Shown here: piece after piece, positions 59,510 to 64,000 of the stretch
How positions within the stretch are numbered: the first letter of the stretch is position 1
Layout: each line of letters begins with the position of its first letter
Assembly: GCA_023374025.1 (NCBI GenBank)
Contig: SIJG01000007.1
Location: forward strand, 291,852 to 355,851
Reading direction: 5' to 3'
From: Heterodera schachtii
Taxonomy: Eukaryota > Nematoda > Chromadorea > Rhabditida > Heteroderidae
DNA length: 64,000 nucleotides
Translations under genes and position numbers: made by a program
Notes under the pieces: generated by a model
What the model was told of the DNA's origin: nothing
Database searches by the model: none
The model's input: the letters and a program-made list of their open reading frames with translations, nothing else

Positions 59510-61557
59510 ATGAATCGACGTTTAAGGAAAATGTGAGGAATTTTGAAATAAAAGATTTTTCGGACTTGGCCCTTTTCGCGTGGGCCGAGAGTAAAATTTC
59601 GAAAAACATTTAGCTGGATTTGCAACGACCTTTGGATGGACATTTTCCCATTTTTTGACCGTCCTCAACTCGGTCTCCAATTGGCATTGATTTCTCCTCG
59701 TTTCGATTCGTTGGTTGGCAAACATTTTGATGGAAAACGCGAATTGACAATTTGGAGACCAATCGAAATTAGCAAAGACATCGGATTAATTGGAAGAGCA
59801 AAACTGTCTGTACAGATTGGTGACAAATTGGTGGGATTTCCATTGCCGGACTATCCGCTGCCCAACAAAATCCGCTTTACGGATCTTTGGATTATGTAAT
59901 ATTAAACTTTTGGTTTTTGTTAAAGCATTTTAGGCGCTAGTGTAAAAGTCACCGATTTTGAAAATTTTTTCAACTTTTTTTTGGTCAAATTTTTTTGTTT
60001 TTGTTTTTTTACACATAATGATGAATATTAAGTATTAATAGCACAATTATGGTGAATAAAAAGTATATTCACGATTTTTATCCATAAAAATTTTTACAAA
60101 ACAAAAGGGTCCCCCCTATGGTTTTTGATAAAATTCAAAATCTATCACATTATAACTAGCGCCAAATTTGTTTAACAGGCCCAAATAATTGTCATATTCG
60201 TGATCAGCGACCTCTAAAACCACCGGGTACTTGGTTTCAGGACTTTTTAAACAAAAAAAAAATTTGACCAAAAAAATTGAAAAAAATTTCAAAATCGGTG
60301 ACTTTTACACTAGCGCCGCATTTTATATATCTTCAGCTACATTGACCATTCTGTCATCAAATTTCTCCGTTCCAACAAGCACATTTGGGACAGAAATGGC
60401 ACCAAATTGGATTTGTCTGTGTATTTATTGGACGAAACTGAAATTAATGACGAGCAAATCATTTGGGATGTTTTGGCCCGCCAAATTTGGCCAATTTTTG
60501 CTACAAACACTCGCTATTTAATTTTGAAAGACAGCCATCATTTGGGCTTTTTGCGTCGTTTCATTTCGCCGACATTTCTCACTGATCTTGATCAATTGCA
60601 TTCAATCGATGCCGGTGTTTTGTTATCCTATGGAATTGCTGATGATGGGCCAAATGCAATAACTGATGGCCAGGCGTTGTCCAAATGGTTACACAGCCCG
60701 AGAAAAGATGGCCAACCGAAGCAATTGCGTTGCTGTGCTTATTTGGATCCACTAAATATCAAATGGGTCAACAATTTCAAGAAAGTGTGTGAGAGCACAT
60801 TTTGGTAATAGATTCTGGTATCCATTTCGACCCAATGCCGAACGACGGACCCGATTTCGAACAAAAAGTCGAAACTCCATCCAAATTTTGCATTTTTGGT
60901 CTAAAATGGTTTAAATGTAAAGAAACAATCTAAAAGGTTACCAAAACATTTATTAGACCAAAAATGCGAAATGTGGAAATTTGAATTTTACTTTTTGCTC
61001 GAAATCGGGTTCGGGGTTCGGAATTGAGTCGAAATGGATATCAGAATCGGATTCTCCATTCTGAAAACCCCTAAATGAGTTTATATCGAGGAAAAAAATT
61101 TAGAAATTTTTTTTTATTTTTGAAAAAAGGGAACGGACTACCATCGGCACTATTATTCACATTTTCATTAAACGACAAACTGCTGATTGCCTTTGATTGC
61201 GCGGGCACTATCCCCCCCCCCTCCGAGAAATTAAAAAAAAATATAGAAAAATCGTTAAAAAAATTTTTTTTTTTTCTCGAACTTTTCTTTTAGAAAATTT
61301 TCCAATAATATTTTTGAAAAATGTTTGTTTAGACATTTCTCTGTGCCACTTCTTCTGCCAGCTACGAAATCTTTTTTGAATTTTGCATGTCAAAAACAAC
61401 AACACCAATTGTTGAGCCATTTGAATTGGTGAACGAACGGACCAATGAAAAGCTGACAATGATGGACAAAGGAGAAGCCCATTTTGTCCCCATTTGTCGG
61501 TGGGTGCTGACAAATGAGCCCCGTTATAACTTTGCTCAAACCCAACAAAAATTTTAA
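59510..61557 (+). CDS. F-box-like protein, paralogue 2, with C-terminus altered by a repeat
   Basis: Four exons (59510-59532, 59614-59895, 60337-60784, 61333-61557) encode 325 residues with the same phases as paralogue 1. Shared features are NDLWMDIFPFFDRPQLGLQL, ALISPRFDSLVGKHF, LPNKI, ARQIWPIF and DGQALSKWLHSP. The last exon aligns at PFELVNERTNEKLTMM with PFKLTNWFTGEKLILL of paralogue 1. After that it runs into a palindromic repeat that supplies the final 12 or so codons and the stop. Introns two and three are enlarged, the latter by an inverted repeat at 60815-61065. Function is inferred only from the F-box-like start. Confidence 0.7.
60815..61065. repeat. Inverted repeat in an intron of F-box-like paralogue 2
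   Basis: The left arm contains ATCCATTTCGACCCAATGCCG and GAACAAAAAGTCGAAACTCC. The right arm holds the approximate complement ending GAGTCGAAATGGATATCAGA. Confidence 0.65.
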
Positions 61558-61800
61558 TTCTTTATATCATTCGATAGCCCTCATTATTCTCTATTAGCTT
61601 GAAAATTTTCAAAAAAAAAATTCATCAAGTTTGAACAAAGTTATGGCCAAAATTTTTTGAAAATCTGGTTGCTTGTGCACTTTTGGCCATAACTTTGTTC
61701 AAACTTGACGAAATTTTATGAAATTTTGCAGGCTTATAGAGAATTGTTAGGGCTATCGAATGATATAAAGAATTAAAATTTTAGTTGGGTTTGAGCAAAG
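61520..61800. repeat. Palindromic repeat overlapping the end of F-box-like paralogue 2
   Basis: The arms ATAACTTTGCTCAAACCCAAC ... ATATCATTCGATAGCCC are repeated in reverse as GGGCTATCGAATGATAT ... GTTGGGTTTGAGCAAAGTT. It belongs to the same family as 32673-32965. Confidence 0.85.
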
Positions 61801-62490
61801 TTTTGGGTAGTTTTTTTGTTGACAATTTTGATTTGATGGCTTTTTTATGACAACATAGCACCTTTCGGTGGATTATGCAGCGGTGCCCAATTGTTGGGGA
61901 GAGGGCGGCGGCGGCGGCGGTCCAATGGGAAAACGGAGGAGGATTTAATTGGGACGACGACACTTTGAACAATAATGTCCACTTTAATTTATGGACTAAC
62001 AATGATTGCATTGGGTGAGCAGCAACAACAGCAATTTTGGATTTGTCAAAAATCTCAAACTCGTTTTTGACCCGGCTCGCTTAATTACGCCTAATTCGAT
62101 TCACAGTACAATAAAAACATAATTTAGCCCTTTGTCGCCACCAGCGGAAAATGAAAATGCGAGTCAAAGCGAAGAAAAAGGCGTCTGACTGATGACTGCG
62201 CGGAAATGAATTACTCTAATTATGTTTGAGAAATGGTCGATCTCACCAAATGCAAATGGATTTTTAATGGCTCCTCTCATTTTCTCTCAGAAATGATTTG
62301 TTGATGCTTTCGTTTTGTTGAACAGAAATTTCACACTAATAAATTAGGTACAAACATTTACTTTACTTAAAAATACATTTAAAAAGAAAATTTCCATTGT
62401 AAATAAGTCTTATAAAAAAAAATCGACTTTTTTTCTCACGATATTTTATTGAAAAAAAAAATTCGATCGAATCAGTTATACATACAGTCT
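61801..62490. other. Intergenic region, convergent gene ends
   Basis: It lies between the 3' ends of paralogue 2 and the coiled-coil gene. A GC-rich patch at 61900-61960 contains a GGCGGCGGCGGCGGCGG run. No gene was found. Confidence 0.5.
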
Positions 62491-63880
62491 TTAATTGTCA
62501 TCAGCCTCGTTGTCGTCGTCGTCAAACTGTTTGCGTAAACGGGCAACATTCGAGGTTGTGGGGATGGGCGATTCGAACATTTCGGCCAATTTGAGCAAGG
62601 TTCGGCGTGCATCCTTCTCCGGTCTCTTCTCCTGGTCAATGTAACGCTTGGCACGTTCCATCTTAATGGGGAAAAAAGCAATGAGTAATAGGACCTTAAA
62701 AAAATTAAAAAAAATTTTTTCTCAACAAATTAGAGCCCGGGGTCCCGGCAGATTTTACCGGGCCACCTGGTCCCGGTCCGTTTGTTGGACTAACTACTTG
62801 GATTGAGCCGCCCGGTAATACAGGCATTTTTTACTGGGAGGCACGGTCCAGGTCAACTTTTTTTGAAAATTTTTTTTTTGAATTTTTTAGACGAGCGCGA
62901 AGCAATGAAAACATTGGAAAACAGTAGTACGAAATCATCATTTTCTCACCCACCGCGCGAAAAGCGAAATTTTGTTGCGGAAATTTGGCATTTTATCTAT
63001 GCAAAATTGTAAGACTGCAAAAAATGCACAAATTTATCCCGCCCCCGCCCCCCGAAATTGGACCTGCTCCCGTCCGTTTTCGAGTTCCGTCTCGTATTCG
63101 CGCACACGCGTCTCCAGTGCGGCGTACTTGCGCTTCAGCTGGCGATTCTCGCGCCCCTGCACAGTCAGTTCCGTCTTGACCTTGCCCAACTCGTCCTCCA
63201 GCGACTGCACACGTTCACGGTCAATGTCCGCCACACACAGACGCTGGCGCAATTTGGCGTCGTAAAGTTTCACTAAAATTTGTTGGAATGCTTTCATTAT
63301 ACACTTAACTTTTGAGCGGGGTACACCGCAAAACCAACCCAGGACCAGGAGCAGCTCGCCCCCCCCCCCCCCCCCCCCGGAATTTTGAAAAATTACCAAT
63401 TAGAAATTAAAAAAATCCAAAAAAAAATTTTTTTTTTTCTCTAAATTTCTCAAATAATCAATTGAAAGATTTTTTAAAGTTTTTTCCTTGAAATCATCTG
63501 ACAATTAACCAAATTTTTTTTTTGAAAATTTCTACGTGAAAAAAATTTTCGGAGCGGGGAGGGGAAGTGGTCGGAATGTAGTCCACACCTCCCCACCCAG
63601 TGTTCTATGTGCTGCTGCTGTGTTCACCGTTTTGTTGCTCGGCCTTCTCAAATCCACGGAAGCGTGCCAACTGTTTGGTGAACTCTTCCCGAGCCCGTAT
63701 CACCGCTTCGACGTCGTCCGGTGCGCCCAGCGAGGGCAGTTGAATGATTGGGTCGGCCATTTCCGGTAGGTTCGTGCCCAAGTGCGCGTCCAGCTCCCTG
63801 TTCCACGCCTCCCATTTGGCAATGTCGACGGAGGGCGGCGCGGTGAGCAGTGCGTTGATTTTGTTCTGATTGGCAACCAC
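62491..63880 (-). CDS. 3' end of a coiled-coil protein gene with an acidic C-terminus (5' part outside the window)
   Basis: Three minus-strand exons chain in frame: 63880-63628, 63272-63064 and 62661-62491. An acceptor at 63881 shows more exons upstream. The encoded 210 residues begin with NQNKINALLTAPPSVD. They continue as a strong coiled coil (RVQSLEDELGKVKTELTVQG, then NRQLKRKYAALETRVREYET) and end in a helical stretch, RRTLLKLAEMFESP, with a DDDDDNEADD tail. The downstream poly-C run at 63360 is in an intron. I do not recognise the family. Length and start cannot be judged because the gene leaves the window. Confidence 0.65.
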
Positions 63881-64000
63881 CTGTTGAATAGGAAACAAAA
63901 AATTTATTCAAAATGATCGCTGAAAAAATTAAAAAAAAAAAAAATTTTTTTTTAATTTTTTTCTCTAAAAACCCCTTTACATATTAAGGCACATTGTCAA

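Noticed and set aside
1..64000. CRISPR arrays, prokaryotic operons or phage genes
   Set aside because: The intron-rich gene structure and metazoan families show eukaryotic nuclear DNA; no repeat-spacer array is present.

Overview
The window is nuclear DNA of a nematode. Genes are split by many short introns in an AT-rich background, with poly-A/T and poly-C tracts. They encode metazoan families in nematode form: a STAT, a CAD multienzyme, a TACC protein and a Ly6 protein. Two features point to a plant-parasitic cyst nematode (Globodera/Heterodera type), which I infer rather than prove: several introns that begin GC instead of GT, and a tandem pair of an F-box-like family that I recall as expanded in those genomes. 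All exon models below were built by hand from splice sites, reading phase and remembered homologues.

Layout. 247-1929 (+): 3' end of a coiled-coil gene. 3122-11619 (+): a 16-exon gene with an RBM5/RBM10-like front (RanBP2 zinc finger, RRM, OCRE), followed by an RS-like region, three CCHC zinc knuckles and a Glu/Lys-rich tail with five SUMO-interacting-motif-like repeats. 11723-14013 (-): TACC-domain protein, convergent with the previous gene. 16120-16190 (+): tRNA-Gly(GCC). 16747-17988 (-): secreted, probably membrane-anchored Ly6 protein. 19988-34180 (-): 21-exon STAT transcription factor. 34181-39516: repeat-rich intergenic DNA. 39517-56024 (-): complete 43-exon CAD gene for the first three steps of pyrimidine synthesis, carrying one 1-base frameshift. 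57494-58678 and 59510-61557 (+): two F-box-like paralogues. 62491-63880 (-): 3' part of a coiled-coil gene that runs off the window.

Mobile and repeated DNA is abundant between genes and in introns. Four miniature elements carry perfect 8-bp target duplications and hAT-type ends, and two more are degenerate. There are at least four copies of a palindromic repeat family, two larger foldback elements, and several minisatellites. The genes are ordinary nuclear genes without an operon-like functional theme. The strongest novelty candidates are the RBM-like/CCHC/SIM fusion, the cluster of GC-AG introns and the frameshift in CAD.
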